Assembly (NCBI RefSeq): GCF_015667795.1
Contig: NZ_JADPEL010000015.1
Coordinates: 16,412 to 80,411, forward strand
Source of the DNA: Clostridium sp. D53t1_180928_C8
Lineage (GTDB): Bacteria; Bacillota; Clostridia; Clostridiales; Clostridiaceae
Reading direction: 5' to 3'
Length of the DNA stretch: 64,000 nt
Part shown: positions 16,531-25,448 of the stretch, in pieces
Numbering within the stretch: the stretch's first letter is position 1
Layout of the letters: the number at the start of each line of letters is the position of its first letter
Made by a program: the position numbers and the translations under genes
Notes under the pieces: model-generated
Databases searched by the model: none
What the model saw: only the letters and a program-made list of their open reading frames with translations
Told to the model about the DNA's origin: nothing

Positions 16531-17352
16531 GTGAGAAAAGGTTTAATTTTATTATTATCAACAGTATTAACTTTAGGGATTACAGGATGTAGTAGCAATA
16601 GTACAAAAACTATTGATAACAAAATTCCTTATCCAAAAAACTATGATATTTTAGAGTCGGGGGCATCTTCTTATAATAATATTGGAGATAATGAAAAAAG
16701 TACATACTTTACAAGCGTTGATTATTATAACTTAAAGTCAAACGATACTTTGACAATTTTAGAAAAATTTAAAACATACCAACAAACTAAAGAATATAGC
16801 TGTGGTCCATCAGCAGCTCTAATGGTATTAAATCATTTTGGTGAAACAAGTTATGAAGAGTTACAAATTGCAGATATGATGGATTGCCATAAGGATCTAA
16901 ATGGAAATAATACTGAAGATAAAGGTGTTGCAAATGAAAGAGGAGAATATGGTACATCAACAGATAGAATGGTACAGTTCTTTGAAGCAATTAATTGGGA
17001 TGTAACATCAAGCTTAACAGAAGGTACTTTAGATGGCGGATATACTTTTCAGGATCCAATAGAATTTAGAGATTGGGTTATAGATAACTTAAAGAATAAC
17101 ACACCTATTATGGTTGAATGGATAGATTGGTCAGGACATTGGCAAGATATTATAGGATATGACACTATGGGAACTGACAACTTTGGAGATGATGTTATAA
17201 TCTTCGCAGATTCATATGATACATCAGACCATAATCAAGATGGATATTATATTTATCCAGCAGAAAGATTCTTCTACATGTGGGTAGATAATAGTGTTTT
17301 ACCAGAAGACCAAAGCGTTCAACAATGGCTTATAGCAAAACCTAAACAATAG
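16531..17352 (+). CDS. C39-like peptidase-fold lipoprotein
   Basis: 273 residues. An N-terminal signal ends in the lipobox GITGC, so the protein should be lipid-anchored outside. The body matches the Peptidase_C39_2 papain-like fold: catalytic Cys in EYSCGPSAALMVLNHFG, His in WSGHWQDIIGYD and Asp/Asn position in IIFADSYD. Such proteins are secreted cysteine-protease-fold proteins of unclear substrate; no bacteriocin or ABC partner is nearby. GTG start with GGGGGG upstream. A terminator follows. Confidence 0.75.
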   Translation: MRKGLILLLSTVLTLGITGCSSNSTKTIDNKIPYPKNYDILESGASSYNNIGDNEKSTYFTSVDYYNLKSNDTLTILEKFKTYQQTKEYSCGPSAALMVLNHFGETSYEELQIADMMDCHKDLNGNNTEDKGVANERGEYGTSTDRMVQFFEAINWDVTSSLTEGTLDGGYTFQDPIEFRDWVIDNLKNNTPIMVEWIDWSGHWQDIIGYDTMGTDNFGDDVIIFADSYDTSDHNQDGYYIYPAERFFYMWVDNSVLPEDQSVQQWLIAKPKQ

Positions 17353-17365
17353 GAGAATAAATAAT

Positions 17366-17401
17366 AAAGAGTTAAACCACCTTAGTGATTTAACTCTTTT
17401 T
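17366..17401 (+). terminator. Terminator
   Basis: AAAGAGTTAAA / TTTAACTCTTT stem with T-rich tail. Confidence 0.75.
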
Positions 17402-17535
17402 ATAATTAAATCAAAGTTTAAGTTAAGTTTTTTTGGGGATTTTAAACTACAAGTTTAATGATTAAATTTTTTCTATCCGTTAGAATAAATATATAAAGTT
17501 TAATAATTAACTTGATTTGATTGGAGGATGGAATT

Positions 17536-18168
17536 ATGGAACAAATGCTAGTGACAAAAGGTCTAAATGAATTAAAACTATTAGATAGTCGTATAAATAG
17601 AAAAATCGAAGAGGGTGAATTTATAGCGGCTACAAAGGTATCAGTTCTAAATGTAAATGGAAAGATAACTAAGGAAGCATATAAAGCAAATGCAAAAGCA
17701 GATTATCAATCTATAGTAGATTTAATTAAAAGAAGAAATAACATAAAATCAGCTATAATCCAATCAAATGCAGTTACAAAAGTAGATATTGCAGGTAAGA
17801 TAATGACAGTAGCGGAAGCTATAGATAAGAAAAGCTCTATAGAGTATGAAATTGCATTACTTGAAAAATTAACAATGCAGTATAAAACATCTTCAGATAT
17901 AATAATAAAAGAAAATGAGAAGGTTGATTATAGTATAGAACAATTACTAAATACAGCTTATGGTAAAGAAGGGAAAGAAAAAATAACTCAAGCAAGCTAT
18001 GATGCAATTGCTGAGCCTTATCGTAAGGCTAATGAATATGGATTAGTAGATGCTTTGGATGGAGAAAAGCTTATAAAAGAAATGAAGGATAAAATAGAAA
18101 GCTTTTTATCAGAAGTTGACACAGCTCTTCAAATTTCTAATAGTACAACCATTATAAATATAGAGTAA
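17536..18168 (+). CDS. Hypothetical helical protein, possibly phage-derived
   Basis: About 210 residues, almost wholly helical and coiled-coil-like: ELKLLDSRINRKIEEGEF, a central DIAGKIMTVAEAIDKKSSIEYE segment, and a C-terminal IESFLSEVDTALQISNSTT. It recalls proteins encoded among structural genes of Firmicute phages, but this is memory of a pattern, and no other phage gene adjoins it. GGAGG lies 8 bp before the ATG at 17536; the TTG at 17521 overlaps that site. No terminator was found after it. Confidence 0.5.
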   Translation: MEQMLVTKGLNELKLLDSRINRKIEEGEFIAATKVSVLNVNGKITKEAYKANAKADYQSIVDLIKRRNNIKSAIIQSNAVTKVDIAGKIMTVAEAIDKKSSIEYEIALLEKLTMQYKTSSDIIIKENEKVDYSIEQLLNTAYGKEGKEKITQASYDAIAEPYRKANEYGLVDALDGEKLIKEMKDKIESFLSEVDTALQISNSTTIINIE

Positions 18169-18532
18169 AGCAATATTGCAATTGTACGTAAATTCTAAAT
18201 TAAGCCCCCTCCATAAAGGGTTATTATGGAACAATTGAAAACCAGATTTATTATGATGATATTTTAATATAGGATATAGATAATAAATGTTTAATTTTCA
18301 ATGGTTAATTATCAATTATAAAGAATCAACTCTCTTTTGGATAAATTCTTAAGGTTTAGGATATAATTTTCGATAAAATCCATGAAATAGGTTTTGACAG
18401 GATGGCTTATTACTGCTGAATTTTACCCATGGCTGTACAGTTGCAATTTTTATTAATAAAAAGTGTTGAGAAATTTTTACATATAAGTTAGTATAGATAT
18501 ACTGAATATTAAAATAGTTGGAGGTAGATAAT
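18169..18532. other. Intergenic region with imperfect inverted repeat
   Basis: 364 bp. An imperfect inverted repeat spans 18234-18302 (ATTGAAAA ... ATTTATTAT versus ATAATAAAT ... TTTTCAAT). The 18380-18450 part (TGACAGGATGGCTTATTACTGC and on) is less A/T-rich than its surroundings and carries no recognisable protein on either strand. The XRE promoter lies at the right end. Confidence 0.45.
18466..18503 (+). promoter_or_regulatory. Candidate promoter with palindromic operator for the XRE gene
   Basis: TTGAGA (18466-18471), 17 bp, TAGTAT (18489-18494), overlapped by the palindrome AGTATA-GA-TATACT (18490-18503). The start codon is 30 bp further on. The layout suits self-repression by the XRE protein. 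Confidence 0.4.
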
Positions 18533-18805
18533 ATGGAATTACCGGTTATTGATATGAAAGCTACAGGTGCCAATATTGCTAGGATCAGGAAATTAAGAGG
18601 TTTATCAGTGAAAGATTTACAGGGATATTTCGGATTTGATGGACCGCAAGCTATATATAAATGGCAATGGGGTCAGTGCCTTCCATCTATTGATAATTTA
18701 TTTGCATTAAGTAGAGTATTTAATATATCTATAGAAGAAATCTTAGTTGAAAAAGATACAACTAAGATTTCTTTTTTTGTTATAAAAAATATAAATTTAT
18801 TTTAA
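18533..18805 (+). CDS. XRE-family helix-turn-helix regulator
   Basis: 90 residues. A HTH_3 domain runs from TGANIARIRKLRGLSVKDLQ through FGFDGPQAIYKWQWGQCLPSIDNLFALSRVFNISIEEIL; the WQWGQ..PSIDNL pattern is common in Clostridium regulators of this size. A short Phe/Ile-rich tail follows. The ATG at 18533 has GGAGGTAG upstream. Its last 9 bp overlap the end of the radical SAM gene on the other strand. A palindrome covers its probable -10 box, so autoregulation is likely. Targets unknown. Confidence 0.8.
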   Translation: MELPVIDMKATGANIARIRKLRGLSVKDLQGYFGFDGPQAIYKWQWGQCLPSIDNLFALSRVFNISIEEILVEKDTTKISFFVIKNINLF

Positions 18806-20143
18806 CTTATAAGCAAGGAATTCACCAGCTTGCCCTATTTTCTCAAATGTTAATAACTTACATACCTTTTCAGAAAGTCTTCCAAATTTTCTATACAATA
18901 AGTTAAATGCCAAATAAGGCATAACTTGTTTCTTACTTTTAGGTATTCTTTTAATTATATTTTTAAAGCTATAAATTTTATTATAAATATCAATATATCC
19001 ATTATACAATTCATCAGCAGTCATATTTTTAGGCTCAAAAACTACATTAGCTGTATTATAATTTGATAAATTAAAGTCAGTAATTCTACCAGCTTTAAGC
19101 ATATCATCATAAAGCTTAGTACCAGGATAAGGTGTTAAAATATGAGATGTAACAGTTTCAATTTTATTATCAACTATCCACTTTAAGGTAGCATCAAAAG
19201 TTTCCTTAGTATCACCATCTAATCCAAAAACAAAACTAGCATTGATCATAATACCTCTTTTATGAATTTCTGATACTAACTTTTCAAATTGAGTAACATT
19301 ATTTTGTTTTTTATGAACATTGCTTAAAGACTGATTATTTATACTTTCAAATCCAATAAATAAGCTTTCACATCCAGCTCTAGCCATAAGATCTAAAAGC
19401 TCTGGCATATTAGCAATATTAGCAGTTACAGCAGCATTCCATTTAATTTTTAATGGTTCAATAGCTAATAAAAATTCTTTAGTCCATTTAGGGTTTCCAA
19501 TAAAATTATCATCTATAAACATAATATGTTTTTTACCAATAGTTTTAATATCTTTAACAACATCTTCTATAGGTCTATTAACATAAAAATTACTATAAGA
19601 ATTACAGCTATTATAGCAGAAATCACATTTAAAAGGACAACCTCTACTTGTACTAACTATATTACTATATAAATAATCCTTTTTATTTATTAAATGATAA
19701 GCAGGAGATACTATTTTACTTCCAGTAATTTTAGTATTACAGTAATATATCTTTTTTAGGTTTTTATTTTCTAAATCGCTTATAATATCAGGCCAAGTTG
19801 TTTCTGCCATTCCTACGCTAATTACATCAAAATAATCTAAATAACCTTCAGGAACAGCAGTTATATGTATTCCACCTACAACTACAGTAATATTTTTTGC
19901 ACGGAATATTTTAGCAACTTCTATAGCTCTTGGAAGCACATCAACAGTAACAGTTATTCCTACAATATCAACATCTTCATTAAAATTTATATCTCTTATA
20001 TTTTCATTTTCAATAATTATAGTATGATCCTTATTTAGTATATTAGCTATTGTAAGCAATCCTAAAGAAGGGGACATTCTAATTTTTAGGTCAGTATCCA
20101 TAGGGCGTTTATTCATTTTTAGTTGAATCAGCTTAACAATCAT
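18797..20143 (-). CDS. B12-binding-type radical SAM protein
   Basis: 448 residues. The N-terminal 150 residues look like a cobalamin-binding Rossmann domain (SLGLLTIANIL, VDIVGITVTVDVLPRAIEVAK, VVGGIHITAVPEG), without an obvious DxHxxG. Next is a radical SAM core with CPFKCDFC (C-x3-C-x2-C) after STSRG, then MFIDDNFIGNP and GCESLFIGFES. The C-terminal 100 residues are helical and basic. Relatives methylate or rearrange lipids, phosphonates and peptides; no substrate can be inferred. AAAGGA precedes the ATG. Its promoter region has a good -35/-10 and a palindrome. Convergent with the XRE gene. Confidence 0.8.
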   Translation of the reverse strand: MIVKLIQLKMNKRPMDTDLKIRMSPSLGLLTIANILNKDHTIIIENENIRDINFNEDVDIVGITVTVDVLPRAIEVAKIFRAKNITVVVGGIHITAVPEGYLDYFDVISVGMAETTWPDIISDLENKNLKKIYYCNTKITGSKIVSPAYHLINKKDYLYSNIVSTSRGCPFKCDFCYNSCNSYSNFYVNRPIEDVVKDIKTIGKKHIMFIDDNFIGNPKWTKEFLLAIEPLKIKWNAAVTANIANMPELLDLMARAGCESLFIGFESINNQSLSNVHKKQNNVTQFEKLVSEIHKRGIMINASFVFGLDGDTKETFDATLKWIVDNKIETVTSHILTPYPGTKLYDDMLKAGRITDFNLSNYNTANVVFEPKNMTADELYNGYIDIYNKIYSFKNIIKRIPKSKKQVMPYLAFNLLYRKFGRLSEKVCKLLTFEKIGQAGEFLAYKLK

Positions 20144-20187
20144 AATATTTAAATCCTTTCATGTGGATATATATACTTAATAAGTAG

Positions 20188-20223
20188 ATTTTATTATTTA
20201 ATTTATTGAAAGTCAATAAATTA
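20188..20223 (-). promoter_or_regulatory. Promoter and palindrome of the radical SAM gene
   Basis: On the minus strand TTGACT (20211-20216), a 17-bp gap and TAAAAT (20188-20193). A perfect palindrome TAATTTATTGA-aag-TCAATAAATTA (20199-20223) covers the -35 box, a typical repressor position. Confidence 0.55.
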
Positions 20224-20349
20224 TTATTTAAATACAGCAATTATTTATTGTTTATACCGTTAAAAACTAAAACTTATTTATATAAAAGTTTTAAGAAAAA
20301 TATAACGTGAAAATTGTAAGATATATAAAAGGATACTTTTTTAATATAT

Positions 20350-20392
20350 AAATTGTAAAAATATTACAATTTATAGAGAAATGTATTATAAT
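20350..20392 (+). promoter_or_regulatory. Promoter and palindrome of the parA-like gene
   Basis: TTACAA (20364-20369), a 17-bp gap and TATAAT (20387-20392). The palindrome AAATTGTAA-AAATA-TTACAATTT (20350-20372) overlaps the -35 box. It suggests repression, possibly by ParA itself as in plasmid systems. A half-site AATTGTAA recurs near 20312. Confidence 0.55.
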
Positions 20393-20500
20393 ATAATTAA
20401 TATATACATAGTTAATTCATTAAAAAATTGTAGATTAAGAAACTATGATAAGAAAAATAAAGAATATACAAAATGGTATGAGGATTAGGGGAGAAAAAAG

Positions 20501-21337
20501 ATGAAGGTTATTAGTGTATGTAATCACAAAGGAGGATGTGCTAAAACTACAACGGTAGTAAATATAGCAGCAGAATTAATTAATTCAGGTTATAAGGTCT
20601 TGATGATAGATAATGATTATCAAGCAAATTTAACAACAAGTGTAGGATTTAAGACAGATAAAGAGTCACTAGTTAATTGTCTTAGAGGAAAGAAATCTTT
20701 AAGAAAAACAATAAAAAATTGTGCGATATTAGAGGGGTTAGATATTATTCCGAATAATTCAGAAATAGGTAATGCTGATTTAGCTTTAATAAAAATAAAA
20801 AATAGCAAAAGAATACTAAGCAAAATGATAGAAGATGAAAATTTAAAGGACGATTATGATTTTATATTAATAGATTGTCCACCAAGTCAGTCTATTACAA
20901 CAATTAATGCTTTAGTTGCTAGTGATAGCGTAATAATACCTATGGAACCATCTTTATTTAATATGCAAGGACTTAAAAACTTATCAAAGACAATAAAGAT
21001 GATTCAAAAAACCTTTAATAAGAAATTAAAGGTTGAAGGAATATTATTAACAAGAGTAGATTCAAGAACAAAGCTAAGCGAATCATTTAGAAAAGAGATA
21101 AAAGAATTTTATTCATATAAGGTTTTTGATACAGAAATTCATCAAAGTAGCATAATAGTGAAAAGTCAAACAAATGGATTACCAGTATCTTTATATGATC
21201 CAAGATGTAAAAGTACAAAGGAATATAGAAGCGTGACAGATGAAATCTTAAATACATCAATTACTAAGAAAATTACTAGTATAGCAACTATAAAAAGCAA
21301 GAAAAATATTAATAGCGAAATACCTAAAGTAGGTTAA
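20501..21337 (+). CDS. Orphan ParA/Soj-family ATPase
   Basis: 278 residues of the ParA/MinD ATPase family. Deviant Walker A: NHKGGCAKTTT with the signature Lys; A' motif DNDYQANLT; Walker B FILIDCPPS. The C-terminus is basic (ITKKITSIATIKSKKN), as for non-specific DNA binding. ParA normally needs a ParB or other stimulator and parS sites; none is adjacent. Solo ParAs also position cell machineries. A leader of about 100 nt and a palindromic promoter precede it. It could be a relic or cargo of an integrated plasmid or ICE. Terminator follows. Confidence 0.85.
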   Translation: MKVISVCNHKGGCAKTTTVVNIAAELINSGYKVLMIDNDYQANLTTSVGFKTDKESLVNCLRGKKSLRKTIKNCAILEGLDIIPNNSEIGNADLALIKIKNSKRILSKMIEDENLKDDYDFILIDCPPSQSITTINALVASDSVIIPMEPSLFNMQGLKNLSKTIKMIQKTFNKKLKVEGILLTRVDSRTKLSESFRKEIKEFYSYKVFDTEIHQSSIIVKSQTNGLPVSLYDPRCKSTKEYRSVTDEILNTSITKKITSIATIKSKKNINSEIPKVG

Positions 21338-21353
21338 ATGTTAACACTATACT

Positions 21354-21381
21354 AGGGCAACAGAAATGTTGCTCTTTTTTT
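21354..21381 (+). terminator. Terminator after parA
   Basis: AGGGCAACA-GAAA-TGTTGCTCT then T6. Confidence 0.8.
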
Positions 21382-21494
21382 ATTTATATATATTAGTTGA
21401 TAAGATTATTTATGTAAATATTAATATTTTTTTATTTTAAAGAATAAAGTTTATAGAGAAATAATCTTTTTATAGATAATTAATGTGAGGATAT

Positions 21495-23342
21495 ATGAAT
21501 TATGATGTTATTGTAATAGGTTCAGGAATATCAGGTCTTACGGCAGCTTCTTTGTTAGCAAAACGAAACTTAAAAGTATGTGTAGTAGAAGCTCAATATA
21601 AGCCAGGAGGTTCTTGTGGAATATTCAAAAGAAAAGATGTGGTATTTGAGCAAGGAGCAGCAATGATATATGGATTTAATGAAAGGGGATTTAGTCCACA
21701 TAGATTTGTTTTTAATGCATTAGAAGAGCCGATAGATATAATAAAACATGATGAACTTTATGCTATTAACTTTGGAGAGCATAGAATAGTCTTTTATCAA
21801 GATATATATATGTTTGTAGAAGAGTTAGCAAAAGTATTTCCAAAGGAAAAAGAAAATTTTAAAAAATTTTATGCAGATTTATCAAAACAATATATGAAAA
21901 TAATTGCAGAACATCCAAACTTCATATCACCAGATGCAATGAAAAAGGAACAAGGATTGCAATCTTTTTTAAGACATCCAATTGAGTATATAAGATTCTT
22001 AGGGTATATGAATAAAAATACTGAAAGTATATTAAGAAAGTACTTTAAAAATGAAGATGTATTTGATTTATTTGATAAATTAACATCTACATATTGCTAT
22101 ACAAATGTTAAGGAAACGCCTGCAATACTTTCTTCAGTAATGTTTGTAGACAATCATTTTGGAGGAAGCTACTACCCTGCTGGTTCAACATTAAACTTAG
22201 TTGGAAAGCTAGAAAAAGTAATAGAAGAAAATAATGGCGATATGCTTTATAACACTGAAGTAGAAAGAATAATAGTAGAAGATAATAAAGCAACTAAGGT
22301 TAAATTAGATAATGGCACTACATTAAGTGCTAAATATATAGTTAATTCAGGGACTGTGTGGAATTTATATAATAAGTTATTAAAAAATAGTATAAGGGAA
22401 GAAAGTAAGGAGTGGGCAAATTCACTAGAACCATCATATCCATCTGTAGTTTTATTTGCACTTGTAAAAGAGGAAGCAATTCCTAAAGGCACATTACCAA
22501 TTGAAATGTTAATTGGTGATAAAACTAAGTTAGATGAGGATGAAATAACTGTTTACATTTTAAGTATAGATGATAAAACTCTTTGTAAAGATGGCTATCA
22601 TACTATTATGGCAATAGGTCCTACTTTCAAGGAATGGCCAAAGGGATTTAAGAATGACTATAATACTGAAAAATATAGAGAGATGAAAGCTGTAGAGGAA
22701 AATAGAGTATTAGAGGTTTTAGAAAAAAGATTTCCAGGATTTAAAGAAAACATATGTCATGTAGAAATTAGTACTCCTACTACTTTAAATAGATATGTAT
22801 TAAAAGAAGGAGGAAGTGTGGCGGGGCCTAAACAAAAGCTTGGTCAACATATGTTAAAAAGATTAAAGACTAAGAGTGAGATAAATAATCTTTTTAATTG
22901 TGGAGAATCAACGGTTATGGGAACTGGAACACCTGCAGTTACTATATCAGGAATAAGTGCTGCTAATCTTATACTTAGAGAATTAGGACTAGAAGAGTTT
23001 GAGTATAAGGATGATATGAAAAATTACGTAAATATAGTTAATAAGCCATTTAAATATGAAGAAATAAAAATAGGTAAAAATGAAGAGGAAGATACATTGG
23101 CTAAATTAGCATTAAAGTGTCAATTTTGTGATAAGCCATCATGTGAAAGAGTATGTAAATATAATATTCCTATAAGAGATATAAATAGGAGAGTTGCAGC
23201 AGGTAATTTTTATGGAGCTAAGAAGCTTATAAAGGATAATAATCCTTGCTTAAATTGTGAAAGTATTGAATGTGAAAATAATTGTATTAGAAAAGCCTTT
23301 GCTAAGTCAGTAAGTATAAAGGAAATAAATACAAGGCTTTAG
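21495..23342 (+). CDS. Phytoene-desaturase-like flavoprotein with C-terminal double Fe-S domain
   Basis: 615 residues. The first 500 are a CrtI/CrtISO/RetSat-like FAD oxidoreductase: dinucleotide motif VIGSGISGLTAASLLAKR, E(32)-type ribose-binding VVEAQYKPGGSCGIF, and a C-terminal FAD motif NCGESTVMGTGTPAVTISGISAAN. The last 80 residues carry two identical cysteine sets, C542-x2-C545-x4-C550-x3-C554 and C585-x2-C588-x4-C593-x3-C597, each fit for a [4Fe-4S] cluster, like the N-terminal domain of GltD and dihydropyrimidine dehydrogenase but placed here at the C-terminus. Probably passes electrons between Fe-S centres and FAD to reduce or desaturate a lipid-like substrate. First gene of a unit with an ABC exporter (10 bp gap). 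Confidence 0.78.
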   Translation: MNYDVIVIGSGISGLTAASLLAKRNLKVCVVEAQYKPGGSCGIFKRKDVVFEQGAAMIYGFNERGFSPHRFVFNALEEPIDIIKHDELYAINFGEHRIVFYQDIYMFVEELAKVFPKEKENFKKFYADLSKQYMKIIAEHPNFISPDAMKKEQGLQSFLRHPIEYIRFLGYMNKNTESILRKYFKNEDVFDLFDKLTSTYCYTNVKETPAILSSVMFVDNHFGGSYYPAGSTLNLVGKLEKVIEENNGDMLYNTEVERIIVEDNKATKVKLDNGTTLSAKYIVNSGTVWNLYNKLLKNSIREESKEWANSLEPSYPSVVLFALVKEEAIPKGTLPIEMLIGDKTKLDEDEITVYILSIDDKTLCKDGYHTIMAIGPTFKEWPKGFKNDYNTEKYREMKAVEENRVLEVLEKRFPGFKENICHVEISTPTTLNRYVLKEGGSVAGPKQKLGQHMLKRLKTKSEINNLFNCGESTVMGTGTPAVTISGISAANLILRELGLEEFEYKDDMKNYVNIVNKPFKYEEIKIGKNEEEDTLAKLALKCQFCDKPSCERVCKYNIPIRDINRRVAAGNFYGAKKLIKDNNPCLNCESIECENNCIRKAFAKSVSIKEINTRL

Positions 23343-23352
23343 GAGATATATT

Positions 23353-24282
23353 ATGTATATACTTCAAATTGAAAATTTATATAAAAAATATAATGATTTT
23401 GAAGCAATAAAGGGTATAAATTTATCAATAGATACAGGCGAAATATATGGACTATTAGGACCTAATGGTGCAGGTAAAAGTACCTTAATAAAGATTATAT
23501 CTGGCCTTGAAAAAATGACATCAGGAAAAATACTATTTGAAGAAAAAGAAACAAATATAAATAAATATAAAAGAAATATTGGGCTATTGCCACAAGATAT
23601 TGCTATATATCATGATTTTACAGCAAGAGAAAATGTATCATTTTTTTGCTCCTTATATGGATATAAGGGGAAGGAGCTAAGGGAAAGAGTTAATAAAGCA
23701 CTAGAATTTGTTGGACTTTTAGATGTTGAAAATAAAAAATCTAGTGAATTTTCAGGAGGAATGAAAAGAAGATTAAATATGGCTTGTGCAATAGCACATA
23801 GTCCCAAATTAATAATAATGGATGAGCCAACTGTTGGAATAGATCCTCAATCAAGAAATCATATTTTAGAATCAGTAAAAAAGTTAAATGAAGAGGGAGC
23901 TACTATAATCTATACATCTCACTACATGGAAGAAATAGAAGAGTTGTGCAATAACATTTCTATTATGGATGGTGGAAAAATAATAGCAAGAGGCACTAAA
24001 GAATATTTAAAATCAAGTATAGTTAGTCAAAATATATGTACTATACATCTGAAAAAAGAGGTTCATGATATAAAAAAGCAAATAATTAAAATTGATGGAA
24101 TTCAAAAGGTAGAAACACATGATAAAGAAATTAAATGTTGCTATTCTCAAGAAGTATATATACTTCAAAACATTATAAATACAATATCTAATAATAGTGG
24201 AATTATAGAAAGTATAGAAAGTGAAATGCCTACATTAGAAAAGGTGTTTTTAACATTAACAGGAAAGCAATTAAGGGATTGA
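23353..24282 (+). CDS. ABC-2 type transporter ATP-binding protein
   Basis: 309 residues. Walker A GPNGAGKST, Q-loop LLPQDIAIY, signature FSGGMKRRLN, Walker B LIIMDEPTVG and the H-loop YTSHYMEE are all intact, so it should hydrolyse ATP. It belongs to the exporter (ABC-2, DrrA/CcmA-like) type; the C-terminal 80 residues are the usual accessory domain. AGGAGA lies before the ATG, 10 bp after the flavoprotein stop. It powers the two permeases that follow; substrate unknown. Confidence 0.9.
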   Translation: MYILQIENLYKKYNDFEAIKGINLSIDTGEIYGLLGPNGAGKSTLIKIISGLEKMTSGKILFEEKETNINKYKRNIGLLPQDIAIYHDFTARENVSFFCSLYGYKGKELRERVNKALEFVGLLDVENKKSSEFSGGMKRRLNMACAIAHSPKLIIMDEPTVGIDPQSRNHILESVKKLNEEGATIIYTSHYMEEIEELCNNISIMDGGKIIARGTKEYLKSSIVSQNICTIHLKKEVHDIKKQIIKIDGIQKVETHDKEIKCCYSQEVYILQNIINTISNNSGIIESIESEMPTLEKVFLTLTGKQLRD

Positions 24283-24299
24283 TGTAACTGAGGTTAAAT

Positions 24300-25448
24300 A
24301 TGATATTAATTAGTTTAATTAAAAAAGAAGTCTTACATTTTTTTAGAAATAAATCTAATGTAGCTACAATGTTTATATTCCCAATAGTTCTTATAGTTGT
24401 GATGGGATTTTCATTAAATGGTCTTATGAATGTTGATCATAATATATTTGAAAATGAAAAAGTATATTTTAAAGTTAATAATATAAATAAAGATAATAGA
24501 TACTTACAAGTGTTTAATAGTTTTAAAGAAAACTGTGAAAGTAATATGAAAATAGAATTTGAAGAAGTATTAGATGATAATGAAGCTGAAAGTAATGTAA
24601 ATAGCTTTCAAGGTCTTGCTTTTATAAATATATATGAAGATAAATATGACTTTTATAGAAATAAAGATAAGGAAAGTACAGCTCAAAAAATATTTAAAAG
24701 TGTTTTTAATCAATATCTAGATAGATATGCTTTGATAGATAGTGTGGTAAGTGAAAATCCTAATATTTTAAATGATATAGTAAAAGAAGTAAGTAACACA
24801 ATAGTAAAGGAAGAGGGGATAAGTAGTAATGGAATAAATTCATTTACTTATTATACATTTGCAGAGCTTGTATTAATTATATTGTATATATCTCAAATAA
24901 CTAGTGTATCAGCTTATAATGAAAGAGTTGAAAATACACTATCTAGACTAAAAATATCTAAAGTAAATAATTTTAGTATCATATTATCAAAGATAACTTT
25001 AGGGATAACAGTAGGTATAATTCAAATAATTATAGTTTATTTTGTTAGCAACGTTTTTCTAAATATTAATTGGGGAGAAAATCTAGTAATAATGTTAATG
25101 GTTTTAATATCTTTAATAATTTTTAGTTCTATTTTAGGAGTTACTATTAGTTTTATTTTTAAAGATAATAAAGCAGCATCAAGTGTAATCAATACCTTAT
25201 TAATAGTTTTAGGTTTTTTAGGTGGAGCATATGTTCCAATATCTCTAATAAGGGCAAATGAAGTGACTAATATGCTATGTCAGATTACTCCAACTTATTG
25301 GGCAAATATATCATTATTAAGTTTAAGCTCTGGAATTACAACTAATTACTCAACAGTATCAATAGTTTTATCCTTAGAATTATCTTTAATATTATTAGTT
25401 ATATGTATTGTTAGCAGTAACATGAGAGTTGGTGATAATATTGTTTAG
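24300..25448 (+). CDS. ABC-2 type permease, first subunit
   Basis: 382 residues. One N-terminal membrane helix (about 20-42), a large extracytoplasmic segment (about 45-195) and five C-terminal helices, the classic ABC2_membrane_3 layout; FLGGAYVPISLI..A.....QITPTYWA matches the family's conserved region. It starts 18 bp after the ATPase gene, and its last 8 bp overlap the second permease. Probably forms a heterodimer with it. Confidence 0.85.
   Translation: MILISLIKKEVLHFFRNKSNVATMFIFPIVLIVVMGFSLNGLMNVDHNIFENEKVYFKVNNINKDNRYLQVFNSFKENCESNMKIEFEEVLDDNEAESNVNSFQGLAFINIYEDKYDFYRNKDKESTAQKIFKSVFNQYLDRYALIDSVVSENPNILNDIVKEVSNTIVKEEGISSNGINSFTYYTFAELVLIILYISQITSVSAYNERVENTLSRLKISKVNNFSIILSKITLGITVGIIQIIIVYFVSNVFLNINWGENLVIMLMVLISLIIFSSILGVTISFIFKDNKAASSVINTLLIVLGFLGGAYVPISLIRANEVTNMLCQITPTYWANISLLSLSSGITTNYSTVSIVLSLELSLILLVICIVSSNMRVGDNIV

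Noticed and set aside
18349-18573. 74-codon minus-strand open frame over the XRE promoter
   Set aside because: Covers the promoter and start of a well-supported gene on the other strand, has no convincing ribosome binding site and no protein-family pattern.
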